A DNA stretch of 56,237 nt from a candidate division KSB1 bacterium (GTDB lineage: Bacteria > Zhuqueibacterota > Zhuqueibacteria > Residuimicrobiales > Krinioviventaceae): positions 1-56,237 of the forward strand of contig JAPDQV010000008.1 of NCBI GenBank assembly GCA_034505495.1. Direction: 5' to 3'. The notes below the pieces were generated by a model. It searched no databases, had not been told where the DNA came from, and saw only the letters and a program-made list of their open reading frames with translations. Position 1 is the first letter of the stretch. Each line of letters starts with the position of its first letter. Of this stretch, positions 1 to 7,457 are shown piece by piece. The position numbers were made by a program, and so were the translations under genes.

Positions 1-960
1 GAGCTCCGCTTTTTGGAAGACCAGGTCGACCTGATGCAGGACATAGCCGATGATTACTATGCCCTGTTCCGCTCGGCTTACGAAGAGCAGATCATCGACC
101 GCTTTATCGTCAATTTGACCAAGCTTGATTCCCTGGCGCGGTGCAGCGACCAGGCAAACGGTGTAAAATCGATTGAATGCATCCAGATTCAGATCGAACT
201 TGCCAATGCCCGTGAGAAAAAGGCGCAAATCCAGAGTCGTTACCGACAGCAGGCGACGCGCTTTAAGCAGCGGCTCCGTTTGGGCGTCGAGGATTCGCTC
301 ATTGTAAGGCCGGAGATCGTCATGAACGGCCCGATCTCGATTAATCTCGAGGAAGCGCTCAACTATGGATTTTCCCTGCAGCCGCGGCTGCGTCTTCTCG
401 AAATTACGCAACGCCAGAACGAACTCGATTTAGAGAGCGTCAAGGCATGGAACGCTTTTCGCGTCAATGTCGAAATGACCTACGGCCTGGAAAAACAGAA
501 CGAGCGCTTCAACGAGCTGTGGAGCGCCTACGACAACAGTTATTCGGCGACCATCAATGCCTATGTGCCGCTGTGGGATTGGGGGCAACGGCAGGCGCGC
601 ATAGAAGCGCAAAAAATCACCATTCAAAAGACCGATCTATCGATCGAAGAGGCCAAGTCGCAAATCGAATCGGAAATCCGCACCGCCGTTCAGAATGTGC
701 AGGAATATCAGCAGCGGGCCTCGAGCATGGCTGAGAATTTAACTATGGCCCAAGAAATGACCGAGTACAACCTCGCGCAATATGCAGAGGGCCGAATTTC
801 GCTGCAGGATTTGCTTCAGGTGTTGAACCGCCAGAGAGAGACCGAGACCAATTATCTGGAAGCTGTTTTAGGCCTCAAAAAATCGCTCCTGACGCTGATG
901 TTCAACACCTATTACGATTTCGAGCATCGTATTCGACTTTTGGACAAATATCGCTCATAG
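1..960 (+). CDS. TolC-like outer membrane efflux protein, C-terminal part
   Basis: The reading frame is open from base 1, so the 5' end of the gene lies outside the window and 319 residues remain. The sequence is rich in long amphipathic helices. It contains a stretch around residues 170-200 with aromatic beta-like segments (YVPLWDWGQRQAR), then a second long helix pair ending in LQDLLQVLNRQRETETNYLEA. This pattern is typical of the second half of TolC/OEP family proteins, which form trimeric outer membrane channels for efflux or type I secretion. Its inner membrane partners would be upstream of the window. The next gene starts 9 bases downstream on the same strand, so they are probably cotranscribed. 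The family is fairly sure; the exported substrate cannot be told. Confidence 0.8.
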   Translation, partial: ELRFLEDQVDLMQDIADDYYALFRSAYEEQIIDRFIVNLTKLDSLARCSDQANGVKSIECIQIQIELANAREKKAQIQSRYRQQATRFKQRLRLGVEDSLIVRPEIVMNGPISINLEEALNYGFSLQPRLRLLEITQRQNELDLESVKAWNAFRVNVEMTYGLEKQNERFNELWSAYDNSYSATINAYVPLWDWGQRQARIEAQKITIQKTDLSIEEAKSQIESEIRTAVQNVQEYQQRASSMAENLTMAQEMTEYNLAQYAEGRISLQDLLQVLNRQRETETNYLEAVLGLKKSLLTLMFNTYYDFEHRIRLLDKYRS

Positions 961-969
961 GGAATCGGT

Positions 970-2010
970 ATGGCCGGGACCATTTTCTCCTTTTCCGGAG
1001 AGTATTTTAGCGGCCGAAAGATGCTGTTGTGGATGATGCTCTTTCTCGTCGGCGGCCTTTTAAGCGGCGATCTTGCCCGACAGATCGATCTGCAGGGGGA
1101 ATGGCGATTCGAAATTGGCGATAATTTGGACTTTGCTCTCCCCTCCTTCAATGACGCCAAGTGGTCTCGCGTCCAGGTGCCGGACGCATGGGAAAATCAA
1201 GGCTTTCCGGGTTACGACGGTTACGGCTGGTACCGAATCTCCTTTGTCATGCCGGGTTACCTGCGCAATAAAATGCTCTTCTTCAAGCTCGGCCAGATCG
1301 ACGATGTCGATCGGGTCTATTTTAACGGCCACCTGATCGGCGGTCGGGGCGACTTTCCGCCGCGTTACAGCACCGCCTTTAATGTCAACCGCGTTTATCA
1401 AATTCCCACCGCTCTGGTGCAGTTTGATCGTAAAAACACACTTGCCGTACGGGTCTTTGATCTGCACGGCAGCGGGGGTATCGTGCACGGCGAGGTGGGT
1501 ATTTATACAAATGAGGAATTTCTGCCTCTGTTCATCGACCTAAGCGGTCCATGGCGATTCAAGGCGGGCGACGATACGCAATTTGCCCTGAAAGACTTTG
1601 ACGATACGGTTTGGCGTACCATCATTGTCCCCTCTTTTTGGGATCAACAGGGGTTTTCCCAAGCCGGAGCCTATGCATGGTATCGCAAATCCTTCTATGT
1701 GGACAATTTCGGCAGTAACGACAAAATGATACTCGTCCTTGGCAAGATCAAAGAAATGGACCAGGTTTTTTTCAACGGGCGGCAGATCGGTGAAACCGGC
1801 ATATTTCAAAGCGACTACAGCAACGGTTCGGTCAAATACCGGGATCAGGAACGCGCCTATTTTATTCCGCCGGATCTCATTCAGAAGCACAGCATGAACA
1901 CCATTGCCGTCCGTGTTTACGATGCCGAAGGCTGCGGCGGAATTTACAGCGGCTTTGTCGGCCTTTGTACGCGCGAGGAATTTCTGCGCTACACAAAACG
2001 GAAAAAATAA
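970..2010 (+). CDS. Exported protein with two tandem GH2-type sugar-binding jelly-roll domains
   Basis: The protein is built from two copies of one domain. Copy 1 starts near residue 39 (GEWRFEIGD) and copy 2 near residue 189 (GPWRFKAGD). Each copy has a W-x-x-x-x-VP segment, a GYGWYR or AYAWYR strand, a DQVFFNG-like turn and a final AVRV strand. This is the beta-galactosidase N-terminal jelly-roll fold found in glycoside hydrolase family 2, but no catalytic barrel follows, so a carbohydrate-binding or structural role is inferred. A hydrophobic segment (MLLWMMLFLVGG) suggests a signal peptide, and the ATG at 1021 is an alternative start that would place it at the N-terminus. It follows the TolC-like gene closely. 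The exact ligand is unknown. Confidence 0.7.
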   Translation: MAGTIFSFSGEYFSGRKMLLWMMLFLVGGLLSGDLARQIDLQGEWRFEIGDNLDFALPSFNDAKWSRVQVPDAWENQGFPGYDGYGWYRISFVMPGYLRNKMLFFKLGQIDDVDRVYFNGHLIGGRGDFPPRYSTAFNVNRVYQIPTALVQFDRKNTLAVRVFDLHGSGGIVHGEVGIYTNEEFLPLFIDLSGPWRFKAGDDTQFALKDFDDTVWRTIIVPSFWDQQGFSQAGAYAWYRKSFYVDNFGSNDKMILVLGKIKEMDQVFFNGRQIGETGIFQSDYSNGSVKYRDQERAYFIPPDLIQKHSMNTIAVRVYDAEGCGGIYSGFVGLCTREEFLRYTKRKK

Positions 2011-2119
2011 GCCCGCACCTCGTCCGCGCATTCTTGTTCGGCTGCCCGCTTGGCGAATAAGAGGGCTGTAGCTTCTGTTAATATCTGCGGAAAAGGCCTC
2101 AAAAAAATGGGGAAGCACA

Positions 2120-3373
2120 ATGGGTGAGCTGAACAAAAAACCTTACCTCGACGAGCTTCCTTCTCGCCGGCAAACTAAAATTTTGTACGATCGCTGCCGA
2201 CCGCAGTACGAAGCGGCAGCCGCAAAAATCAGCCGCAAAATTCGCAGGCTGCTGCATCGCCGTCGGCTGAACGTCCTGATACGCCTGCGCGTGAAAACCT
2301 TCGACAGCTTTTTCGGCAAAATCATACGCCTTTATAATGAAGGGCGTCGTGAAGGCTTGGCCATCAGCGACCTCATCGGCATCCGCATCATCTGCCCCTT
2401 TCTCGGCGACATCGAAACCGTAAAGAATCTGCTGCAGCAGCACTTTATCGTTCTGGAGATAGAGCACAAAGGCGCCGCCCACTCGTTTCGAGAATTCGGC
2501 TATGAGTCACTCCATTTACTTCTCAAACTTCCAGACGGTTGGATTACCGAGTCGATCCCTTATGCTCAGGACACCTGCGAGGTTCAGATCCGCACCAAAT
2601 TGCAGGACGCCTGGGCCGAAGTAGAGCACGAGCTGATTTACAAAGCTGATTATTCGTTGCTGAATGAGCCGATCAAACGCAAATTGGCCATGCTCAACGC
2701 CGGTCTGTCCCTGGCCGACACGATCTTTCAGGAGATTCGCGACTATCAACGCATACGACAGACGAAAGAGGAAAAACGTCGGGCCGCCATACTCTCGGCG
2801 ATGGAGGCCATGCACAAGGCGAACCCGTTCCGCGAAGAGAACAACGCAAACGGCAACCCCGGCGCCACTGTTTTTCTGCCGGTCAATTCGCTCGATCGGC
2901 TTTTGTTTCAGGCACTCGACGCTCATGCACGGCAGGATTATCATCGCGCCTTCAGCCTCTATTCGCAGATCATCGAAAAATGTCAGGACCGAAAAATCTG
3001 CAGCGTGATCTATAACCATCGCGGCACCATTCATTTGGCGCAGCAACAGTACGGACAAGCGATCAACGATTTCACCCGCGCCATTCAATTCAACCCCCAA
3101 AATTTCCGCGCCTATAACAACCGCGGCCTCTGCTACCGCATGCTGAAAAAGTACGATCGCGCCCTTGAAGACTTTGAGTCATCTTTAGAGATTGAGGCGC
3201 TGCAGACCGATGCCTTTTTGGGGCGGTCGCAGGTCTTTTTTGATCTGGGCGATTTTTGCAAAGCGGCCGAGGAATGCCGTAAAGCCTTAAATATCGACCC
3301 TCAATTCGCGCCGGCGCAGCGTTTTCTGCAGATTATTCAGGCTAAAATGTTCGAAAAGCAGGAGGAAAAGTGA
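2120..3373 (+). CDS. Small alarmone synthetase (RelA/SpoT nucleotidyltransferase) fused to TPR repeats
   Basis: Residues about 40-180 carry the RelA_SpoT synthetase signatures: ISDLIGIRII with the metal-binding Asp, FGYESLH, CEVQIRT and WAEVEHELIYK. Such domains transfer pyrophosphate from ATP to a guanosine nucleotide to make (p)ppGpp-type alarmones. There is no HD hydrolase domain and no TGS or ACT domain, so this is a short synthetase and not a full RelA or Spo. Residues about 250-410 form four tetratricopeptide repeats (for example AYNNRGLCYRMLKKYDRAL), which usually bind other proteins. The TPR fusion is unusual and suggests that activity is gated by a partner. The start at 2120 has a GGGGAAG ribosome site. 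The stop overlaps the next gene by 4 bases, so translation is coupled to a membrane protease. Confidence 0.82.
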   Translation: MGELNKKPYLDELPSRRQTKILYDRCRPQYEAAAAKISRKIRRLLHRRRLNVLIRLRVKTFDSFFGKIIRLYNEGRREGLAISDLIGIRIICPFLGDIETVKNLLQQHFIVLEIEHKGAAHSFREFGYESLHLLLKLPDGWITESIPYAQDTCEVQIRTKLQDAWAEVEHELIYKADYSLLNEPIKRKLAMLNAGLSLADTIFQEIRDYQRIRQTKEEKRRAAILSAMEAMHKANPFREENNANGNPGATVFLPVNSLDRLLFQALDAHARQDYHRAFSLYSQIIEKCQDRKICSVIYNHRGTIHLAQQQYGQAINDFTRAIQFNPQNFRAYNNRGLCYRMLKKYDRALEDFESSLEIEALQTDAFLGRSQVFFDLGDFCKAAEECRKALNIDPQFAPAQRFLQIIQAKMFEKQEEK

Positions 3374-4632
3374 ATCTCTACGGCTGGATCATCCTGGCGG
3401 CGCTGTTGATAGAGACCGCTGTCCAGGCCATCGCCAAACTCCTCAATCTGAAAAGCATGACCTCGCCGCCGCCGGAAGAACTGTCCGACGTTTACGACGG
3501 CGAAGCATATCGAAAATCGCAGGCATACGAACGAGCTTCCGCCCGTCTCGGATTGACGGCTGCAGCGACGGATCTGGTCATTTTACTCGCCTTTTGGTTT
3601 CTGCAGGGATTCGATCGGCTGCAGCAGTTGGTCGAGTCTTTCGGCTTGAGCGTGATCCCTTCCGGTCTCATTTATATCGGCATTTTGGCCGCTGCAAAAT
3701 CTTTGCTCGATCTCCCATTCGACGCCTACGCAGTTTTTGCCATCGAAGAACGCTTCGGCTTTAACCGCATGACGGTGAAAACATTTTTATTGGATCGTCT
3801 GAAAGGGGCGTTCCTGGGGCTCATCATCGGCGCGCCTTTGCTGGCAGCCGTACTCTTTTTCTTTGACTCGTTAGGCGGCTCGGCCTGGCTCTATGCCTGG
3901 ATGCTGGTAACGTTCGTTTCCATTCTTTTGACCTTTTTGGCTCCTTCGCTCATCCTGCCGCTGTTCAACAAGTTTACGCCGTTACCGTCCGGCGAACTCT
4001 ATGATTCGATTTCGAGGTATGCGCAATCGGTCAACTATCCGCTGCAGGGGGTTTATGTTACGGACGGCTCCAGACGCTCCACCAAAGGCAATGCCTATTT
4101 TATCGGCTTCGGCAAAAAAAAGCGCATTGCCCTTTTCGATACGCTGATCGAAAAGCAGTCGCCCGACGAAATCACGGCAGTGTTAGCGCATGAGATCGGT
4201 CATTACAAGAAAAAGCACGTCTGGATCAATCTGCTGATCCATTTCGTTCACAGCGGGTTGCTCTTTTTTCTCTTGTCGCTCTTTTTGCGGCACAAACCGC
4301 TTTACGAAGCCTTTTTCATGCAGTCGACGCCGATCTATGCCGGGCTTGTCTTTTTTGGAATGCTCTATTCCCCCGTCGAATCCCTTCTCGGCATTTTCCT
4401 AAATGCCTTGTCGCGTCGGCAGGAATTGGCGGCCGACCGCTATGTTGCCCAGACATTGCCGCAGGGATCGCTTTTGCTGATTTCCTCACTCAAAAAATTG
4501 GCCGCCGACCATTTGGAAAACCTCACCCCCCACCCTTTTTACGTTTGGCTGAACTACTCCCATCCGCCGCTGCTGCAAAGAATTCAGGCGTTAAAGCAGG
4601 CTGCATTGACCGGCGAAAGTTCATCTCGTTGA
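3370..4632 (+). CDS. M48 family Ste24/CAAX-prenyl-protease-like membrane endopeptidase
   Basis: This is a multi-spanning membrane protein of 420 residues with the zinc-protease motif AHEIGH near residue 274. The third zinc ligand is probably the Glu of RRQELAADRY about 80 residues later. Length and the N-terminal transmembrane arrangement (including the DLPFDAYAVFAIEERFGFNR segment) match the Ste24/peptidase M48A family and not the shorter HtpX. Bacterial members degrade or mature membrane proteins. The GTG start at 3370 overlaps the previous stop and has the strong site GGAGGAA. Pairing with an alarmone synthetase suggests a stress-response operon, which is inference. Confidence 0.88.
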   Translation: MNLYGWIILAALLIETAVQAIAKLLNLKSMTSPPPEELSDVYDGEAYRKSQAYERASARLGLTAAATDLVILLAFWFLQGFDRLQQLVESFGLSVIPSGLIYIGILAAAKSLLDLPFDAYAVFAIEERFGFNRMTVKTFLLDRLKGAFLGLIIGAPLLAAVLFFFDSLGGSAWLYAWMLVTFVSILLTFLAPSLILPLFNKFTPLPSGELYDSISRYAQSVNYPLQGVYVTDGSRRSTKGNAYFIGFGKKKRIALFDTLIEKQSPDEITAVLAHEIGHYKKKHVWINLLIHFVHSGLLFFLLSLFLRHKPLYEAFFMQSTPIYAGLVFFGMLYSPVESLLGIFLNALSRRQELAADRYVAQTLPQGSLLLISSLKKLAADHLENLTPHPFYVWLNYSHPPLLQRIQALKQAALTGESSSR

Positions 4633-4686
4633 AAAAAGACCGAGATCGGGATTAGGAATAAAGCGGATGCGGCAAGCCGGCAATTC

Positions 4687-5574
4687 TTAGATTTTGAACT
4701 TTAGCGCCTTTTCAGCGCAGGCATTAATGCAGTCTCCGCATGCATGACAATCGGGGCGAAGCTTTTTTTGCGCTAATATGGCGGGAACGGTCGGGCAAGG
4801 GCTTTTTTTAAGGCATTGGCCGCAGTCGGTACAAGCCTGCTTATCGAGCCGCACCCGAAAGAAGGAAAACTGTTCGAAAATCCAAGTCGCCAAACCCATA
4901 GGGCAGACCGCATAACAAAACGGCCGATAGAAAAACAAGCTGCTCAACACAAGCAGGAGAGGAACGAAGAGGACCCAGTTCCATTGCCAATGCAAAAGGT
5001 GGAAGGCATTGATATATTCGTAAAGAGAAAACCCCAACGTAAAAAGAAAAACGATAAACAAAACCAGCAGCGCAATTCTTATTGTCTGGGTGATTACAAA
5101 AGGCAGGGTTCTTTTTTGCTTTTTCACGATCGGCAGACGATAGAGCAGCTCCTGCAAAGCGCCCAAGGGACAAGCCCAGCTGCAAAAGCCCTTGTTGGTG
5201 ATGACCGAAAGCAAAGCAATTAGAGTAAAGAGAGAAATAAAGATAAGAGGTACAGCAGCACTGCGCTTTAGAAACATAAACGGTTTTTCGATGATGCACA
5301 TCGGGCTGGGGTGAAGGCCGAAACCGGCGGTCCATTCTCCTAAAGGCAGCACATACAGAACGCCCAACACAAAAAACGTCGCAATCTGTAAAAGGATTCT
5401 AGTCCGCCGGGACAGGCGAAAGGTCGAAATCAGAATCGTGCCCGCTAAAGCCGCTAAAAGAAAGAAAAAAACCTTTGGCGAATTCCAGAATGAAAAAAAC
5501 TTGAATGCATCTGCTCCGGCAAAGAGTGGGGATGAAACAGCGAAAAAGCCGATCAGCAAACCTTTTCTTCTCAT
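4687..5574 (-). CDS. NapH-like membrane polyferredoxin
   Basis: About five hydrophobic segments are followed by a cytoplasmic ferredoxin domain. Two membrane-proximal cysteine motifs (CSWACPLG near residue 132 and CYAVCPMG near residue 224) are hallmarks of the NapH/RdxA family. The C-terminus has two further 4Fe-4S sites, CTDCGQC...C and CHACGDCINAC. Such proteins pass electrons between the quinone pool and periplasmic or membrane redox partners. The gene starts 6 bases after the five-heme cytochrome stop, and its ribosome site (AAAAGG) lies in the end of that gene, so the two proteins are likely partners in one electron-transfer chain. The final acceptor is not evident. Confidence 0.82.
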   Translation of the reverse strand: MRRKGLLIGFFAVSSPLFAGADAFKFFSFWNSPKVFFFLLAALAGTILISTFRLSRRTRILLQIATFFVLGVLYVLPLGEWTAGFGLHPSPMCIIEKPFMFLKRSAAVPLIFISLFTLIALLSVITNKGFCSWACPLGALQELLYRLPIVKKQKRTLPFVITQTIRIALLVLFIVFLFTLGFSLYEYINAFHLLHWQWNWVLFVPLLLVLSSLFFYRPFCYAVCPMGLATWIFEQFSFFRVRLDKQACTDCGQCLKKSPCPTVPAILAQKKLRPDCHACGDCINACAEKALKFKI

Positions 5575-5580
5575 AGGGGT

Positions 5581-6702
5581 TTACCTTTTATCATTGAACG
5601 ATTCCGAGACTGTGACAATCGTAATCGGGGTTGAATAGGGTTTTGGGGGCAATCCGAACCGCTCTGCTAAAAAAGGCGCCATAAGAAAATAGTCAAGAGC
5701 GGCCGTAATATGGTGAATGTTTTCTTTTGGCAAAGAATAGGTCAGCGTTCTGGACTCTTTCGGCTTTAATCGCTGATCCGCGCGCAAAGGAACGCCTTCC
5801 CAGGGCGCTGTAAGGGCATCGGCGTCGTCCGCCGCATACAGTCGCGCAAAGAGCGCCTTGGGATCTTCAAATGGGGAATTGTAATAGTTCTGCCATACTA
5901 TTCCGCCGGCGTCATCAAAAGCCTGAAGACGTAATGCAATCAAGCGCAAAGGCGAGCCGCCGGGAAGAGCATGGCCGGCCGTGCGGTTGCTCACCCTGAC
6001 CGTAACAACGAGCTCATCCGTTGAAGGAGCGAGCGTCATCTGCAGATCGGCGCAATTGCGCAGGATCTCGGCATTATAAGCGCCGTAGAACACATGCGTA
6101 TGCACCTCACGGATCTTGCCCAATTCAGTCGTTTTGCCTTCCATGACCGGCATGTGGCAGTCCTGACAGGTGACCCCTTTCGCGGCGAATTCGCTTTTCC
6201 GATATTCCGTTTCGCTGCTGCAGACCGTATTTTTATTCTTTTCTTTTCCGCCGTGACAGCTCAAACAGGATTGGGAAGAGACAAGAAACTTGGAATAGAC
6301 GGATTTGTGGCTGACGGGTACGGCATCTTTATGGGGCGAAAGCTTGACGTTGCCGGGAATGACCTCCCATCCGCCGCTTTTTACCGGCTTGGCGGCATGG
6401 CAGACATCGCAGTTGATGCCTTCGACCATCAGCTTTCGGGCGTCATAGTCATTCAACCCCATCTGCCCGATGGGCTGGTGACAGACGTCACAGGATTTGA
6501 CCTCCCTACCCTTGACCCGCTCTCGGACCAGCCGATAAAGAGGGTTCTTTTCGATGCCGGATGATGCATGGCGCGAAACCTTCCATTCAGCCGCGGTTTG
6601 CGCATGGCAGTCCTGGCATGTTCGATAGGATTCGATCGTTTGGCCATAAAGTCCTTGAAAGCCGCCGATGCACAGCCATACCAAACATAACCGGAACTGC
6701 AT
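5581..6702 (-). CDS. Periplasmic pentaheme c-type cytochrome (cytochrome c554-like)
   Basis: Five CxxCH heme-attachment motifs are visible in order: CQDCH, CDVCH, CDVCH, CLSCH and CQDCH. An N-terminal signal peptide (FRLCLVWLCIGGFQGLYGQ) sends the protein to the periplasm. The C-terminal third has no heme motif and resembles a beta-rich domain with a NRTAGHALPGG stretch. The start is set at the ATG at 6702, which has GAGGG five bases upstream; an in-frame TTG at 6717 is less likely. The heme layout resembles cytochrome c554/multiheme families used in nitrogen or sulfur oxyanion respiration, but the substrate cannot be assigned. It lies between a DUF6132 protein and a NapH-like protein. Confidence 0.85.
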   Translation of the reverse strand: MQFRLCLVWLCIGGFQGLYGQTIESYRTCQDCHAQTAAEWKVSRHASSGIEKNPLYRLVRERVKGREVKSCDVCHQPIGQMGLNDYDARKLMVEGINCDVCHAAKPVKSGGWEVIPGNVKLSPHKDAVPVSHKSVYSKFLVSSQSCLSCHGGKEKNKNTVCSSETEYRKSEFAAKGVTCQDCHMPVMEGKTTELGKIREVHTHVFYGAYNAEILRNCADLQMTLAPSTDELVVTVRVSNRTAGHALPGGSPLRLIALRLQAFDDAGGIVWQNYYNSPFEDPKALFARLYAADDADALTAPWEGVPLRADQRLKPKESRTLTYSLPKENIHHITAALDYFLMAPFLAERFGLPPKPYSTPITIVTVSESFNDKR

Positions 6703-6713
6703 GTAACCCTCAT

Positions 6714-6917
6714 TCAATTAGGTTGTTTGGACTTTATTTTTTTATAAACATCCTCGGCTGCATCGGCCAGCAGAAATCCCAGCAAGCCTCCCCATAACGT
6801 GCTGAACAGCGGATTGCTCTGCAGCGGGCAGGCTCCTGTTCGGCAACCGATCAGGGCGTAATAGGCATAACCGCCGGCCGCGCCGATGAGAATGAAAAGC
6901 ACCTTCCAATATTTCAT
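6714..6917 (-). CDS. DUF6132-type small membrane protein
   Basis: The 67-residue protein has two predicted transmembrane helices separated by GCRTGACPLQSNP, a Cys-Cys loop typical of the DUF6132 family. Function in the family is unknown, and members often sit next to redox or rhodanese genes. Here it heads the cytochrome/NapH-like genes. Its ribosome site (AAGGA) is inside a 13-bp hairpin immediately upstream (6923-6954), so translation may be restrained by RNA structure. The family name is from memory of the motif; the gene itself is well supported by start site and context. Confidence 0.75.
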   Translation of the reverse strand: MKYWKVLFILIGAAGGYAYYALIGCRTGACPLQSNPLFSTLWGGLLGFLLADAAEDVYKKIKSKQPN

Positions 6918-6922
6918 AAGAT

Positions 6923-6977
6923 CCTTTCCTGTTTTGGTGAAAAAACAGGAAAGGCAAGCATCAATACTTGCCTTTCC
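6923..6977 (-). promoter_or_regulatory. Two mutually exclusive hairpins: terminator versus ribosome-site sequestering stem
   Basis: On the minus strand an 11-bp perfect stem (6967-6977 with 6948-6958, 8-base loop) is followed by TGTTTTTT, which is a good intrinsic terminator after the FmdB gene. The 3' arm of that stem and the T run can instead pair perfectly over 13 bp (6942-6954 with 6923-6935), and this second stem buries the AGGAAAGGA ribosome site of the DUF6132 gene. The two stems share bases 6948-6954, so only one can form at a time. The simplest reading is a terminator followed by translational control. A true attenuator is possible but unproved. Confidence 0.7.
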
Positions 6978-7024
6978 AAATTAACAATCCGTCGCTTGAA
7001 AATCAAGCGCAAAGCTGTGCGGAA

Positions 7025-7237
7025 TCAATTGCCGCAGCAGCAGCCGCCCGCGCAGCTTCCGCCGGTCGGGACATCAAAAGATGCGGAGCCGATGGATGAC
7101 GCACAGGCCGAAATCATCCGCTGCGGCTTTTCAGCGCCGCAGCGCGGGCAGGTGAGCTTGGAACCGTCGTCGCTCATTCGTTGCAGCACATCAAAACGAT
7201 GGCCGCAGGAGACGCATCGATACTCATAAATGGGCAT
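7025..7237 (-). CDS. FmdB-family zinc ribbon protein
   Basis: The N-terminus [15 protein letters not shown] and the second knuckle CPRCG form the CxxC...CxxC zinc ribbon of the FmdB/regulatory zinc ribbon family. The tail is Gly- and Cys-rich (CAGGCCCGN), a common feature of the family that may bind metal. FmdB-like proteins are suspected small regulators or metal-handling proteins, without a firm function. The ribosome site GAGGAG overlaps the stop of the preceding small gene (7240-7407), so the two are cotranscribed and perhaps coupled. A terminator follows at 6948-6977. Confidence 0.88.
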   Translation of the reverse strand: MPIYEYRCVSCGHRFDVLQRMSDDGSKLTCPRCGAEKPQRMISACASSIGSASFDVPTGGSCAGGCCCGN

Positions 7238-7239
7238 GA

Positions 7240-7407
7240 TTACTCCTCACTTGATTGTTTATCCTGATTCGAATTCTTTTCTTTGGCATCTTCACCCGGA
7301 AGACCGCAGGCCGGAGACATTCAGGTCGGCACGCCCAGTTTAGGCAGCACAAAGCGGCTCAGCAAAAACCAGCCTGCAAAGATCAGCACAATTTCGATAT
7401 ATTCCAT
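7240..7407 (-). CDS. Candidate small membrane selenoprotein (in-frame TGA read as Sec)
   Basis: From the ATG at 7407 (site AAGAGG six bases upstream) the frame runs 28 codons to TGA at 7321-7323 and then 26 further codons to TAA at 7240-7242. The predicted 55-residue product has one transmembrane helix (residues 4-21), then [14 protein letters not shown] and a charged tail. The U-x4-C pair looks like a redox motif. A hairpin with apical loop CGGGU begins 22 bases after the TGA, which fits the bacterial SECIS geometry. The last codons contain the FmdB ribosome site, so translation to the TAA makes sense for coupling. The alternative is a 28-residue peptide that stops at the TGA. Sec reading is an inference that needs selenocysteine machinery elsewhere in the genome. 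Confidence 0.62.
7285..7305 (-). promoter_or_regulatory. bSECIS-like hairpin downstream of the in-frame TGA
   Basis: In the mRNA the arms GGUCUUC and GAAGAUGCC enclose the loop CGGGU. Four uninterrupted pairs (CUUC/GAAG) and a U-A pair extend across a small bulge to two G-C pairs. The loop starts 23 bases after the UGA and has G as its second base, with GGU in the loop as in known SelB-binding hairpins. It was found by eye; folding energy was not calculated. Confidence 0.5.
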
Positions 7408-7457
7408 TACCGGCCTCTTTTTTACCTAAGGTTTGATGCTCTGGCATTTGGAAAGTT

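Noticed and set aside
7321..7323. Nonsense mutation explanation for the TGA
   Set aside because: Not fully excluded, but the downstream hairpin, the sensible tail and the ribosome site in the last codons make Sec reading more likely than chance decay.
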